Both the position numbers and the translations under genes were made by a program. The notes beneath the pieces were generated by a model that worked only from the letters and a program-made list of their open reading frames with translations, ran no database searches and was not told the DNA's origin. This document shows positions 35,715 through 45,353 of a stretch of 64,000 nucleotides of DNA, piece after piece; position 1 is the first letter of the stretch, and every line of letters begins with the position of its first letter. The DNA is from Allomuricauda sp. NBRC 101325 (lineage in GTDB: Bacteria; Bacteroidota; Bacteroidia; Flavobacteriales; Flavobacteriaceae): the NCBI RefSeq assembly GCF_030268205.1, contig NZ_BSQF01000003.1, forward strand, positions 235,687-299,686. Direction: 5' to 3'.

Positions 35715-36665
35715 TTAAAAGAACCTTGGGGTTATGATTCGGTCGGACCTATTGAAGATTTCAAAACGGAGAAAAACCTCATAGGAACCATTGCTGTATT
35801 GTTGTATGTTGGTGGATTGGTAATCGTAAGCAAGTCCGGCAAAGAAACCCCTGGAAATCTGGAAGCCCATCAATGCACTGTATGATGCACTCCATCGATA
35901 GGAAGCTCCAAGCACAAATTTTTCACTGAACATAAAGTTGGCAGCAATATCCCATTGTAAGGGGGCACCACTTACATATTTTACCAATGAAGTGGGTTTG
36001 AACTTTAGATTCCTGTTCAAATCAAACACATAACCAGTGATAAAAAAATAATGAAGGCGCTCCACTGCTATGTTTTCAACATTCATGTTATTTAGGGAAT
36101 CTTCATCAAAATGTTTGGAGTTCAGAAAATTTGGAACGGAAAGACCCGCATAAAACTTTTCACTATATAAATATAGGCCAGCACCCATTTGAGGCTGAAG
36201 TTTGTTGTATATCGTGGTCTGGAAGTATGGGTCGCCTGGGTCAAAAATGTTTAATTTGGAATAATCAACGTTCAGCATATCCAAACCAGCTTTTAGGCCA
36301 AATGCCAATCTTGTGGTATTGGACAAATAAATTTTATAGGACCAATCCATGACCAAATTGGACTCGGTGGCAGGTCCGATTTTATCATAAACTATCGATA
36401 GTCCCAGCCCCATGTCTTTGTATCGGCCCACAGGGGAGTTGACCGAAAGTGTACCCGTCTCGGGAGTACCTTCCAGATTCATCCATTGTGTGCGTCCCAA
36501 TAACCCAATACTCAATGAGCCCCTTGAACCTGCATATGCTGGGTTTACAATTTGGGTATTGTACATGTATTGGGTGTATTGTGGATCTTGCTGGGCTGTT
36601 GTTATTTGTGAAAGGGCCAAACATAGCAGTGCTGTAAGACAAAGAATCTTGGTTGGTTTAAACAT
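35715..36665 (-). CDS. Type IX secretion system PorP/SprF family membrane protein
   Basis: 316 residues with a signal peptide (ALSQITTAQ) followed by QDPQYTQYMYNTQIVNPAYAGSRG, the diagnostic PorP/SprF start. The rest alternates in barrel strands (WSYKIYLSNTTRLAFGLKAGLD, LVKYVSGAPLQWDIAANFMF) and ends FLRFEIFNRSDRIITPRFF. The SprF/PorP group are outer-membrane barrels that serve secretion or surface anchoring of T9SS B-type substrates encoded next to them. The gene lies between such a substrate (36719-40033) and the OmpA protein. Confidence 0.95.
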   Translation of the reverse strand: MFKPTKILCLTALLCLALSQITTAQQDPQYTQYMYNTQIVNPAYAGSRGSLSIGLLGRTQWMNLEGTPETGTLSVNSPVGRYKDMGLGLSIVYDKIGPATESNLVMDWSYKIYLSNTTRLAFGLKAGLDMLNVDYSKLNIFDPGDPYFQTTIYNKLQPQMGAGLYLYSEKFYAGLSVPNFLNSKHFDEDSLNNMNVENIAVERLHYFFITGYVFDLNRNLKFKPTSLVKYVSGAPLQWDIAANFMFSEKFVLGASYRWSASYSALMGFQISRGFFAGLAYDYQSTNIQQYSNGSYEVFLRFEIFNRSDRIITPRFF

Positions 36666-36718
36666 GGTTATTGTTTATTGTATAGGTAATAGGGCCTGAA
36701 TTGTATTTCCATTGATGG

Positions 36719-39700
36719 TTAATCCCTGTTGATATAGAGGTAACCAGAGTAGCTACTTTCACCTGGGTTTTCTCCTATAAAACTTAAGATGTAGAAATAG
36801 GTACCACTGGGCAGTTCCCTATCTTTTTGTAGCGTTGCCCTACCTTCGGAAATTCCATAAAACAAGTTTGAATCCAATCCGTAACCATCGGCTTCATAGA
36901 CCAAAACACCCCATCGATTAAAGATTTTCAAGTTGTTGTTCGGGTAATTTTCAATACCGTTGATTTGGAAATAGTCGTTTAAACCATCATTGTTTGGCGT
37001 GATGCCATTAAAAATTTCAAAATCACTAATCGGACCAGGATCATTGCAAACGATATTGGGAATTAGAGTTTGTGTTGGATCATCCTCATTTGGACTATTG
37101 TCATCGGAAATATCGGATACAGAAAAATCAATATTGACCACTTTAGCAGTAACTGTTGCGGAGTTTGTAACAATGCCAACATCGATGTCATTATCCAATA
37201 GGATATAATTTGCCTCAAAAGTCCATGTTTCACCAACAGACAACATTTGGTCGTTGTCAATATCTGTTCCCTCAACTGGACCAGAAACCATTCCCCAGAA
37301 CAGTTCATTATCGATAAGCTCAACTTCAATTAGATCTAAATTACCTGTGTTTGATACCGTAAAGGTGTAATCAATACTTTCTGGACATCCATCATTATCC
37401 AAATCTGATAGCGCAGCGGTCTTGATCAAGGCAATTCCTGGGGATGCATCTAATAAGCAAGAATCCACTGGGACCAATGTAACTGTAAACCCATCATCAT
37501 CGATTGCCGTTTCGTGTGAATAATCAAAAATTGGAATATTGGTTTGGTCGATTAATCCAGTTGCCAGGGCACGGTTAGACACTTGACCCATATCCAAATC
37601 ATTTTGGGTAAAACCATAAAGAGCTTCAAAGAACCAAGTTTCACCAACTGATAAAATTCCATCACTATTGGTATCGGATTCTGGAATAAATCCAATTAGG
37701 TCAGGGTCGATAAGTTCATCTTCAAGAGATATTTCAATGATATCCACATCGCCATTATTGGTCAATTCAAAGGTGTATAAAATGCTATCGGAACAGCCAT
37801 CCCCGTTCACATCTACCAAATTACCCGCTTTTAACAGGTACATATTGGCAGCACCTTCGGTACAGACATTACCTGATAAAAGGGTATGGGTTTCCCTATT
37901 TTCACTGTTATTGTCAAAATCGGAATCATCAAAAACGGGAAGATTTAAACCTTCTGTTAGCCCCGTAGCCGTTGCTTGATTAATTACCTCTCCGGCATCA
38001 ATATCTTCTTGTTTTAGTTGATATAGTGCTTCGTAGGTCCATACTTCTCCAACGGATAAAATACCATCCAATCCAATATCACTGCCATCTGTTGGCCCAG
38101 GGATATCTGCCAGACCTAATTGATCTTCATCTTCAACAACAATAGAATGGAGATTTATTTCCCCCTCGTTTGTAACGGTAAAGGTGTATAGAATACTTTC
38201 ATCGCAACCATCGTTATCAATATCGATTGGCACACCCTTTTTAATCAATGCAATTTCTGGATTGCCATCGGCACAGCTTTCAGTGACGATAACCCTTGTC
38301 CATCGATTGTTGAAATTATCTGTATTATCCGAGTTATCCGAAACGGGCAGTTCAAGACCCACAGTTTTTCCCATAACTGTTGCCTGATTAACAACAGAAC
38401 CAAAATCTATATCTTCTTGGGTAATGGCATAAACGGCATGATACCTCCACACTTCTCCCACGGAAAGTACTTCGTCCCCTCCAATATCGTCCCCGTCCAA
38501 AGGTCCAGGAATATCAGCAAGTCCCAACAACTCTTCATCCTCCAATACAATATCTTTAAGGTCTACATCGCCCATATTGGTCACTGTGAATTCATAGAGG
38601 ATACTTTCATAGCATCCATCATCATTAAGATCGTATAAATCACCTTTTTTTATAAGCCCAATGCCGGCGGAACCATTAACGCAAGCAATGTTAACGGGTG
38701 TTCTTGTCATTCCATCGGAGAAGGGATCACTTGCATGGGAATCGTCCTGAACCAATAGATTGGTGTTCACGGTGTAGGCATCTACAGAAGCTTGATTGTT
38801 CACACTTGCATTATCAATATCGGTTTGGGTTAGGGCATAAAGTGCTTCGTAGGTCCAAGTTTCTCCGATGGAAAGAATTCCATCCATTCCCACATCGCTG
38901 TTCTCGGTTGGGCCAGGAATATCCACAAGTCCCAAAACATCCTCATCTTCAATTACAATTTCGTGCAAATTTGTATTACCCGTATTGGTTACCGTAAATT
39001 TGTATAGGATGCTGTCATCACATCCATCTTGATTGACATCTACAAAACCATCACTCACTTTAACCAAGCCAATACTTCCATTATCAATGCAACCGGGCTC
39101 GTCAACAGGGGTATTTGTAAAACCATCACTATTAAAATCACTATCATGGGAGAAATCAGATACTTGGGTAGCTGTCCCTATAATCTCGGCAGTAACAATG
39201 GCTTGGGTTTCCATATTTCCACCTATCATTAAATTAGTGTTTACGGGCCAATTAAAGGTGTAATTCCATGTCTCCCCTGGGGATAATACACCAATTTCAC
39301 CAATATCATCTCCTGCAACCGGACCAGGGATATTACCTTGATATACCACAGGAGATGTTACCACAATCTCATCCAAATCAATGGTTCCCGTATTCTGAAC
39401 GGTAATTTTATAGATAATGGTCTCTTTGCAACCATCCCCATTTATATCTACTAAGTCCCCGAAGTTGATAATGCCAATATTTGGCGTTTGACATGCAGTG
39501 AGATCAACCGTGGTCAAATCGTTTTCTAAGGGGCTGTTGTCATCTGACAAATCTTGAACACCCACCAATAGTTGATTCTTTAGATTGGCATTGACTACTG
39601 CTTGATCTGATACTTCGCCATTAATAATGTCTTGTTCGGTTATAAAATAATTTTGGGTAACAATCCAAATCTCGTTGCTATCCAATTCATTATTTAGATT

Positions 39701-40033
39701 ATCATCACCAGAAAATCCAGAGTTGATAATGCCCAAGTTAGGGTCATTGATAACCACATTTGCCAGAATTTCACCTGCGGTACTTTGATTTTCGATAGTG
39801 AAGGTGTATTCAATAAATGCACATCCAACGTCAGTGCCAGATAAATTTCGACGGACTCCTGATTTAACCAAAGAAATTTGAGGAACATATGGGGCAACTT
39901 TGTCTTCGATTTTCAAGAACAAAGTATTATGTTCTTTAAATTTTCCAAAAAGACTAAGGGAACAAAAGGATATTAAAAGCAATAGAACCAAAAAAGCAAT
40001 GGTCCTTTTATTGGGGAGTAGTTGTTTAAGCAT
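36719..40033 (-). CDS. Large T9SS type B substrate with seven DUF11-like repeats
   Basis: 1104 residues. An N-terminal membrane/signal segment (IAFLVLLLLISFCSLSLFG) is followed by seven repeats of about 125 residues. Most begin with a DxNxDGC loop (DINGDGCKETIIY, DVNQDGCDDSILY, DLNDDGCYESILY) and contain LSVGETWTYEALY-like and TQxDIDxGxVxNQA-like blocks. The C-terminus (about 1010-1104) is a gliding-motility-associated B-type sorting domain (NGITPNNDGLNDYFQINGI, LKIFNRWGVLVYEADGYG, SGTYFYILSF). It is thus a surface adhesin-like protein exported by T9SS and likely served by the adjacent PorP/SprF. Upstream are three 21-bp-spaced LytTR-like repeats. Confidence 0.93.
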   Translation of the reverse strand: MLKQLLPNKRTIAFLVLLLLISFCSLSLFGKFKEHNTLFLKIEDKVAPYVPQISLVKSGVRRNLSGTDVGCAFIEYTFTIENQSTAGEILANVVINDPNLGIINSGFSGDDNLNNELDSNEIWIVTQNYFITEQDIINGEVSDQAVVNANLKNQLLVGVQDLSDDNSPLENDLTTVDLTACQTPNIGIINFGDLVDINGDGCKETIIYKITVQNTGTIDLDEIVVTSPVVYQGNIPGPVAGDDIGEIGVLSPGETWNYTFNWPVNTNLMIGGNMETQAIVTAEIIGTATQVSDFSHDSDFNSDGFTNTPVDEPGCIDNGSIGLVKVSDGFVDVNQDGCDDSILYKFTVTNTGNTNLHEIVIEDEDVLGLVDIPGPTENSDVGMDGILSIGETWTYEALYALTQTDIDNASVNNQASVDAYTVNTNLLVQDDSHASDPFSDGMTRTPVNIACVNGSAGIGLIKKGDLYDLNDDGCYESILYEFTVTNMGDVDLKDIVLEDEELLGLADIPGPLDGDDIGGDEVLSVGEVWRYHAVYAITQEDIDFGSVVNQATVMGKTVGLELPVSDNSDNTDNFNNRWTRVIVTESCADGNPEIALIKKGVPIDIDNDGCDESILYTFTVTNEGEINLHSIVVEDEDQLGLADIPGPTDGSDIGLDGILSVGEVWTYEALYQLKQEDIDAGEVINQATATGLTEGLNLPVFDDSDFDNNSENRETHTLLSGNVCTEGAANMYLLKAGNLVDVNGDGCSDSILYTFELTNNGDVDIIEISLEDELIDPDLIGFIPESDTNSDGILSVGETWFFEALYGFTQNDLDMGQVSNRALATGLIDQTNIPIFDYSHETAIDDDGFTVTLVPVDSCLLDASPGIALIKTAALSDLDNDGCPESIDYTFTVSNTGNLDLIEVELIDNELFWGMVSGPVEGTDIDNDQMLSVGETWTFEANYILLDNDIDVGIVTNSATVTAKVVNIDFSVSDISDDNSPNEDDPTQTLIPNIVCNDPGPISDFEIFNGITPNNDGLNDYFQINGIENYPNNNLKIFNRWGVLVYEADGYGLDSNLFYGISEGRATLQKDRELPSGTYFYILSFIGENPGESSYSGYLYINRD

Positions 40034-40158
40034 ACGTTAGTTTTTTGGTGTAGTCGGTCACTGTACACCAAATTGCTTAAATGATAAACTCAGTAAGATT
40101 TGGGAACAGCAATCAATCCATAAATATCGTTTTAAGGTAAATGCGGTGTTGCCACCAA

Positions 40159-40207
40159 TTAACGGATAGGTAGTTTGAGTTGACGGTTCGCCGTTTTGGT
40201 TTGACGA
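40159..40207 (-). promoter_or_regulatory. LytTR-like triple direct-repeat operator of the T9SS substrate operon
   Basis: TTAACGG (40159), TTGACGG (40180) and TTGACGA (40201) are each exactly 21 bases apart. A -7-like TATTTATG sits on the minus strand at 40126-40119, about 32 bases from the proximal repeat, and the ATG is 126 bases away. The layout matches the arrays at 16381 and 47845. Confidence 0.6.
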
Positions 40208-40248
40208 AAAAAATCAGGAAGCTATAATAATTTTAAAACTTCCTGATT
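40206..40248 (-). terminator. Terminator of uvrA
   Basis: On the minus strand AATCAGGAAG (40248-40239) pairs with CTTCCTGATT (40221-40212), followed by a T-run. It lies about 70 bases beyond the uvrA stop codon and touches the distal operator repeat. Confidence 0.75.
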
Positions 40249-40317
40249 ATTAGAGGTAATATCCTACAACATTGAAAAGGAGGATAATAAAAGGTAAATG
40301 AATTGTTATTGAGCTGC

Positions 40318-43095
40318 TTACAGCTTTGGTTTTAAATAGGTAACGGTATAAGAATCTTTATTTGATAGAATTTCTTCCGGAGTGCCTTCCACAACCAAAT
40401 TACCACCGTTTTCCCCACCTTCAAGACCTAGGTCAATGATATAATCGGCGCATTTGATCAAGTCAATGTTATGCTCGATTACGATTACGGAATGCCCTTT
40501 GTCTATCAACTCATCAAAAGATTTGAGCAGTTTTTTAATATCGTGAAAGTGAAGCCCCGTCGTTGGTTCATCAAAGATGAAAAGTGCCTTTTCCTTGGTA
40601 TGGCCCTTTACTAGAAAAGAAGCCAATTTTATCCGTTGTGCCTCGCCACCAGAAAGGGTAGAGGAGGACTGCCCCAGGGTTACATACCCCAACCCAACAT
40701 CTTGCAACGGTTGCAATTTGTTTACAATTTTGCTCTGTTTGAAGGTTTTGAAATGATCAATGGCATCATCAATGGTCATATTTAAAAGATCATCAATGTT
40801 TTTATCTTCAAACTTTACTTCAAGAATATCTTTTTTGAATCTTTTTCCGTTGCAAGCATCGCATTCCAAATGCACATCTGCCATAAACTGCATTTCTACA
40901 GTGATTTCCCCTTCACCCTTACATTTTTCACAGCGGCCACCATCTACGTTAAAGGAAAAATGCTTGGCTTGATACCCCCGAAGCTTACTTAATTTTTGAG
41001 TTGCGAACAAACTGCGAATATCGTCATAGGCCTTTATATAGGTAACCGGATTGGAACGGGAAGACCTTCCAATAGGATTTTGATCAACAAATTCCACATG
41101 TTTAATATGGGAGTATTTTCCTTCTATGGACGAAAACTGACCTGCTTTTTCCCCGTACCCTCCAATTTCCTTTAATATGGCCGGGTATAGAATTTTTTTG
41201 ATGAGCGTACTTTTACCACTTCCCGAAACTCCCGTGACCACCGTAAGCATGTTCAAAGGAAAAGTAACATCAATATTTTTTAGGTTGTTCTCCCGCGCTC
41301 CCTTTATTTGAATATAGTGTTTGGAGTTCCTTCGTTCTTTTGGAACTTTAATTTCCATATTACCATTAAGGTAGGAGGCCGTTAATGAATCAGCATTTAA
41401 AATGGTTTCCCATGGGCCAGCGGCCACCACGTTTCCACCCAAAGTGCCTGCTTCCGGACCAATATCGATAATTTCGTCCGCAGCCTTCATGATGTCCTCG
41501 TCGTGTTCCACTACAATCACCGTGTTACCCAGATCGCGAAGGGATTTTAAAACTTCAATTAGATTTTCGGTATCCTTGGGGTGCAAACCAATGCTCGGCT
41601 CATCCAAAATATACATGGACCCCACCAAACTACTGCCCAATGAAGTGGCCAAATTGATGCGTTGACTTTCCCCTCCAGAAAGCGTGTTCGATTTTCGGTT
41701 CAGGGTGAGGTATCCCAAACCAACCTTGTCCAAAAACTCCAACCTGGTTGTAATTTCTTTCAGCAATCGGTTAGAAACCTGAGTATCATGTTCCGACAAT
41801 TGCAATTCTTCGAAAAAGGGAATCAATTTTTTGATGGGAAGTTCAATCAAATCGGAAATGGATTTAGCGCCAACAGTTACATAATTGGCTTCTTTGCGCA
41901 ATCGCTTTCCTTTACAAACGGAGCATTTGGTTTTTCCGCGGTAGCGAGACAACATTACCCGATTCTGGATCTTATAACTTTTCTCTTCGAGCTGTTCAAA
42001 GAATTCATTGAGTCCAACAAAATGTTCGTTGCCCTCCCAAACCAATTGTTGTTGTGCTTCCGAAAGCTCGAACCACGGTTTGTGGATGGGAAAATCAAAT
42101 TTGTAGGCCGAGTTCACCAATTGGTCCCGGTACCAGCCCATACTTTCGCCACGCCAAGGAAAAACAGCATTTTCATAAACTGACAAAGCTGTGTTGGGAA
42201 TTACCAAGTCCTCATCAATGCCGATCACATCGCCGTACCCCTCACACTTGGGACAGGCGCCGTAAGGATTATTAAAACTGAATAGATGCACATTGGGTTC
42301 CATGAACTTCATGCCATCCATTTCAAACTGGTTGCTAAAGGTCTTGGTTTCACTATTGGCCAAGTTCTCGATGGCACAAACTCCTTTCCCTTCAAAAAAG
42401 GCATTGTCCACCGCATTGGCCAATCGGTTGTAGAAATCCTCATCATCTTTTACAATGATCCGATCCACCACCAAATCAAATTCCCGACCAATATCTTCGG
42501 GAGCTTGATCTATCCGTAATACTTCACCTTTATATTTGATCCTGGCATAGCCTTGTTTAGAAAAAAGTTCCAACGACTTTAAAGGTTCCCTATCTTCTTT
42601 AATATGAACAGGAGCCAGCAGCAATAACTTTTCACCCTCTGGCAACTCCTTTATATAATTAATGACATCGGTTACCGAATGCTTTTTTACTTCCTTGCCA
42701 GAAATGGGGGAGATGGTCTTCCCAACGCGGGCATACATTAATTTAAGGTAGTCGTAGATTTCTGTTGTAGTGCCCACCGTAGACCTTGGGTTGGTGGAAT
42801 TGACTTTTTGTTCGATCGCAATGGCAGGAGCTATACCTTTAATATATTCAACCTTGGGTTTGTCCAGCTTGCCCAAAAATTGTCTGGCATAGGAGGAAAG
42901 GCTCTCCACATACCTTCGTTGTCCTTCCGCATAGAGGGTGTCAAAAGCCAAACTGGATTTACCTGAACCCGATAAGCCCGTAATTACCACCAACTTATTT
43001 CGTGGGATTACCACATCAATATTTTTAAGGTTGTGCAACTTGGCACCTTTTATGATGATATTTTGCTTTGGATCAACGTTTATATTCACTGGCAT
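40318..43095 (-). CDS. uvrA: Excinuclease ABC subunit A
   Basis: 925 residues, normal length. Two ABC ATPase halves: Walker [11 protein letters not shown] at about 39-48 and [10 protein letters not shown] in the second half; signature motifs [12 protein letters not shown] and [12 protein letters not shown]; zinc-finger cysteines in [16 protein letters not shown] and CEKCKGEG...CDACNGKRF. UvrA finds helix-distorting lesions with UvrB in nucleotide excision repair. It is monocistronic, with a -7 box (TATCTTTG) just upstream and a terminator downstream. Confidence 0.97.
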   Translation of the reverse strand: MPVNINVDPKQNIIIKGAKLHNLKNIDVVIPRNKLVVITGLSGSGKSSLAFDTLYAEGQRRYVESLSSYARQFLGKLDKPKVEYIKGIAPAIAIEQKVNSTNPRSTVGTTTEIYDYLKLMYARVGKTISPISGKEVKKHSVTDVINYIKELPEGEKLLLLAPVHIKEDREPLKSLELFSKQGYARIKYKGEVLRIDQAPEDIGREFDLVVDRIIVKDDEDFYNRLANAVDNAFFEGKGVCAIENLANSETKTFSNQFEMDGMKFMEPNVHLFSFNNPYGACPKCEGYGDVIGIDEDLVIPNTALSVYENAVFPWRGESMGWYRDQLVNSAYKFDFPIHKPWFELSEAQQQLVWEGNEHFVGLNEFFEQLEEKSYKIQNRVMLSRYRGKTKCSVCKGKRLRKEANYVTVGAKSISDLIELPIKKLIPFFEELQLSEHDTQVSNRLLKEITTRLEFLDKVGLGYLTLNRKSNTLSGGESQRINLATSLGSSLVGSMYILDEPSIGLHPKDTENLIEVLKSLRDLGNTVIVVEHDEDIMKAADEIIDIGPEAGTLGGNVVAAGPWETILNADSLTASYLNGNMEIKVPKERRNSKHYIQIKGARENNLKNIDVTFPLNMLTVVTGVSGSGKSTLIKKILYPAILKEIGGYGEKAGQFSSIEGKYSHIKHVEFVDQNPIGRSSRSNPVTYIKAYDDIRSLFATQKLSKLRGYQAKHFSFNVDGGRCEKCKGEGEITVEMQFMADVHLECDACNGKRFKKDILEVKFEDKNIDDLLNMTIDDAIDHFKTFKQSKIVNKLQPLQDVGLGYVTLGQSSSTLSGGEAQRIKLASFLVKGHTKEKALFIFDEPTTGLHFHDIKKLLKSFDELIDKGHSVIVIEHNIDLIKCADYIIDLGLEGGENGGNLVVEGTPEEILSNKDSYTVTYLKPKL

Positions 43096-43113
43096 ATGTT
43101 AAAATTACGGTCT

Positions 43114-43121
43114 CAAAGATA
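43114..43121 (-). promoter_or_regulatory. -7 element of uvrA
   Basis: Minus-strand TATCTTTG, a perfect TAnnTTTG match, lies 18 bases upstream of the uvrA start codon. No convincing -33 partner. Confidence 0.5.
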
Positions 43122-43346
43122 CGATTCACAACACTTAATACGTATATTGCACCAGTTAACATATAAAAATCGACAACTCACAACATAGATTGTAGATCGC
43201 CTACCTATTTATCTATATTTGAAGTGTAATTAAAATTCTGATAGGCCTATACAGCAATAATTACTTTTTACAGATTAAAAACTAATACCTAAAGTCTTTC
43301 TTGGAAAAGGAGAGGCTGTGATTTTAACCAAAAAAAAGTAATTTGT

Positions 43347-43928
43347 ATGGAACTACAGATTAATGACTCGATTTTAGTAAAGAATTACATCAACGGAGAC
43401 GAAAAGGCTCTAGAAATTCTGATCAACAGACACAACCAACGAATCACCAGTTTTATTTACTCAAAGGTTTTGGACCGCGATGTTGCAGAGGACATCTTCC
43501 AAGATACCTTTATTAAGGTGATCAAAACCCTAAAAAGAGGATCGTACAGCGAGGAAGGTAAATTTTTACCTTGGGTAATGCGTATCGCACACAACCTGAT
43601 CATCGACCACTTTAGAAAAAACAAAAGAATGCCCAAGTTCGAGGGTAGCGATGATTTCAATATTTTCTCCGTAATCCATGATGACAAGCTAAATATTGAA
43701 AAACAGATCATAAAAGATCAGATTGAAAGTGATCTTACGCTATTAATCGATGAATTGCCGGATGATCAAAGAGAAGTGTTGATCATGCGTATCTACAAAG
43801 ACATGAGTTTCAAGGAAATCTCCGAAAACACTGGGGTTAGCATTAATACAGCTTTGGGAAGAATGCGATATGCACTGATCAATTTGAGAAAAATCGTTGA
43901 TCGCAAGAATATCGTTTTAACGAATTAA
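43347..43928 (+). CDS. Sigma-70 family RNA polymerase sigma factor (ECF-like)
   Basis: 193 residues. Region 2 spans about 20-90 (LINRHNQRITSFIYSKVLDRDVAEDIFQDTFIKV, FLPWVMRIAHNLIIDHFRK), and region 4 about 125-180 (LPDDQREVLIMRIYKDMSFKEISENTGVSINTALGRMRYAL). No region 1.1 or 3, so it is an ECF-type factor. No anti-sigma (FecR/RseA-like) gene is next to it. A conserved-looking 47-residue ORF follows after 75 bases, probably in the same transcript, and both end at the terminator at 44168. Confidence 0.95.
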   Translation: MELQINDSILVKNYINGDEKALEILINRHNQRITSFIYSKVLDRDVAEDIFQDTFIKVIKTLKRGSYSEEGKFLPWVMRIAHNLIIDHFRKNKRMPKFEGSDDFNIFSVIHDDKLNIEKQIIKDQIESDLTLLIDELPDDQREVLIMRIYKDMSFKEISENTGVSINTALGRMRYALINLRKIVDRKNIVLTN

Positions 43929-44003
43929 TCGGGCATTATATCGAAGCCTGCAATATTTCCAAACTAGCGGCGTTATCTAATTGTAACATTTTTACGCTAG
44001 AAT

Positions 44004-44147
44004 ATGGAAAACATTTACTCTGAAGAACAAAAATCCGTGAAAACGGTACAAGCAAGTAAGAGAACAATTGACTTCTTACTTAGCTATTCGAAATCGATTC
44101 ATGTAGTTGACTACAAAAAACATCAGTTTGAAGTAACATTAAATTAA
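44004..44147 (+). CDS. 47-residue ORF downstream of the sigma factor
   Basis: An ATG at 44004 opens 47 codons ending TAA at 44147: MENIYSEEQKSV, then KTVQASKRTIDFLLSYSKSI and HVVDYKKHQFEVTLN. It is hydrophilic with no membrane segment. It sits between the sigma factor stop and a strong terminator, filling the transcript, with sensible composition, so it looks real despite its size. It could be a small regulator of the sigma factor; no known family is recognised. Confidence 0.6.
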   Translation: MENIYSEEQKSVKTVQASKRTIDFLLSYSKSIHVVDYKKHQFEVTLN

Positions 44148-44167
44148 TTTAAGGGTCAAACTGACAG

Positions 44168-44195
44168 AAAGAGCCGCAATTAGCGGCTCTTTTTG
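44168..44195. terminator. Bidirectional terminator between sigma operon and nth
   Basis: AAAGAGCCGC / GCGGCTCTTT with a five-base loop and flanking A and T runs. The right half encodes the last codons and stop of the leftward endonuclease III gene. Confidence 0.88.
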
Positions 44196-44842
44196 TTTTT
44201 ATAGTATTCGTCGATCACCGTTTTTCTTCCAATGGTCTTGGTAATGATGTCCTTGTCCAGATCCCAGCCCCGTGCAGGTGAATATTCTCGCCCGTACCAA
44301 ATAATTTGAAGGTGCAAGCGGTTCCACAGCTCTTTAGGAAACAATCTTTTGGCATCCCGTTCGGTCTGTACCACATTTTTGCCATTACTAAAACCCCAAC
44401 GGTACATAAGTCTGTGAATATGGGTATCCACGGGAAAAGCTGGAATTCCAAATGCCTGGGAAACCACTACGCTGGCAGTTTTATGGCCTACGGCGGGCAG
44501 TTCCTCCAAAAGTGCAATGTCCCTAGGGACTTCGCCATTGTATTTTTCAATCAGAATTTTGGACAGACCGTAAATGCCCTTGGCCTTCATGGGAGATAGG
44601 CCAACAGGTTTAATGATCTCACGGATCTCTTCTTCCGAAAGTTTTACCATATCGAATGGATTGTCCGCTTTGGCAAAAAGTAGGGGCGTAATCTGGTTCA
44701 CCCGAACATCGGTACTTTGGGCCGACATCAATACCGCGATCAACAAGGTATAAGGGTCTTTATGATCTAACGGAATGGGAATGGTCGGATATAGTTCATC
44801 CAAGGTTTTTATGGTAAAATCAACCTTTTCTTGTTTGGTCAT
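44180..44842 (-). CDS. nth: Endonuclease III-like DNA glycosylase/AP lyase lacking the Fe-S cluster
   Basis: 220 residues. The helix-hairpin-helix LPAVGHKTASVV carries the catalytic Lys121, and the essential Asp139 is in VDTHIHR. The protein removes oxidised pyrimidines and nicks AP sites in base-excision repair. E. coli Nth has a C-terminal Cys-X6-Cys-X2-Cys-X5-Cys [4Fe-4S] loop; here that region reads YGREYSPARGWDLDKDIITK, and the whole protein contains no cysteine. Some relatives are known to lack the cluster. Divergent from bcp. Confidence 0.93.
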   Translation of the reverse strand: MTKQEKVDFTIKTLDELYPTIPIPLDHKDPYTLLIAVLMSAQSTDVRVNQITPLLFAKADNPFDMVKLSEEEIREIIKPVGLSPMKAKGIYGLSKILIEKYNGEVPRDIALLEELPAVGHKTASVVVSQAFGIPAFPVDTHIHRLMYRWGFSNGKNVVQTERDAKRLFPKELWNRLHLQIIWYGREYSPARGWDLDKDIITKTIGRKTVIDEYYKNKKSR

Positions 44843-44897
44843 ATTTGTTTAACTTTACATATCATTCCATTAAACAATAATTTAAAGAAACAATACT

Positions 44898-45353
44898 ATG
44901 AACATATTAAAAGTTGGGGATAAAGTACCTGAATTTTCCGCAAAAGACCAAGACGGGAACACCATTAATCTCAGTGATTATAAAGGAAAGAAACTGGTGG
45001 TCTTCTTTTATCCCAAAGCCAATACGCCCGGATGTACGGCCGAAGCCTGTAATTTGCGCGATAACTATGCCGAACTGCAAGCCCAAGGGTTTGAAATTTT
45101 GGGGGTAAGTGCCGATTCCGAGAAAAAACAATCCAATTTTAGGGATAAATTCGAGTTCCAATACCCATTATTGGCTGATGAGGACCACACCGTGATCAAT
45201 ACCTTCGGGGTTTGGGGTCCTAAAAAATTTATGGGAAAAGAATACGATGGAATCCACAGAACCACATTTGTTATCGATGGTAATGGAGTAGTGGAAAAAG
45301 TAATCGATAAGGTAAATACCAAAGATCACGCAGCGCAGTTGTTGGATGGGTAA
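44898..45353 (+). CDS. bcp: Thioredoxin-dependent thiol peroxidase (Bcp/PrxQ)
   Basis: 151 residues. Peroxidatic and resolving cysteines are in TPGCTAEACNLRD, five residues apart as in Bcp/PrxQ. The upstream FYPKANTPG, the block VSADSEKKQSNFRDKFEFQYPLLADE and the C-terminal RTTFVIDGNG complete the fold. It reduces hydrogen and organic peroxides using thioredoxin in the cytosol. Pairing with divergent nth puts two oxidative-damage functions side by side. Repeat island B1 begins at its stop codon. Confidence 0.95.
   Translation: MNILKVGDKVPEFSAKDQDGNTINLSDYKGKKLVVFFYPKANTPGCTAEACNLRDNYAELQAQGFEILGVSADSEKKQSNFRDKFEFQYPLLADEDHTVINTFGVWGPKKFMGKEYDGIHRTTFVIDGNGVVEKVIDKVNTKDHAAQLLDG

Noticed and set aside
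42286-42519. Open frames on the plus strand across uvrA
   Set aside because: Antisense shadows of a fully intact uvrA.
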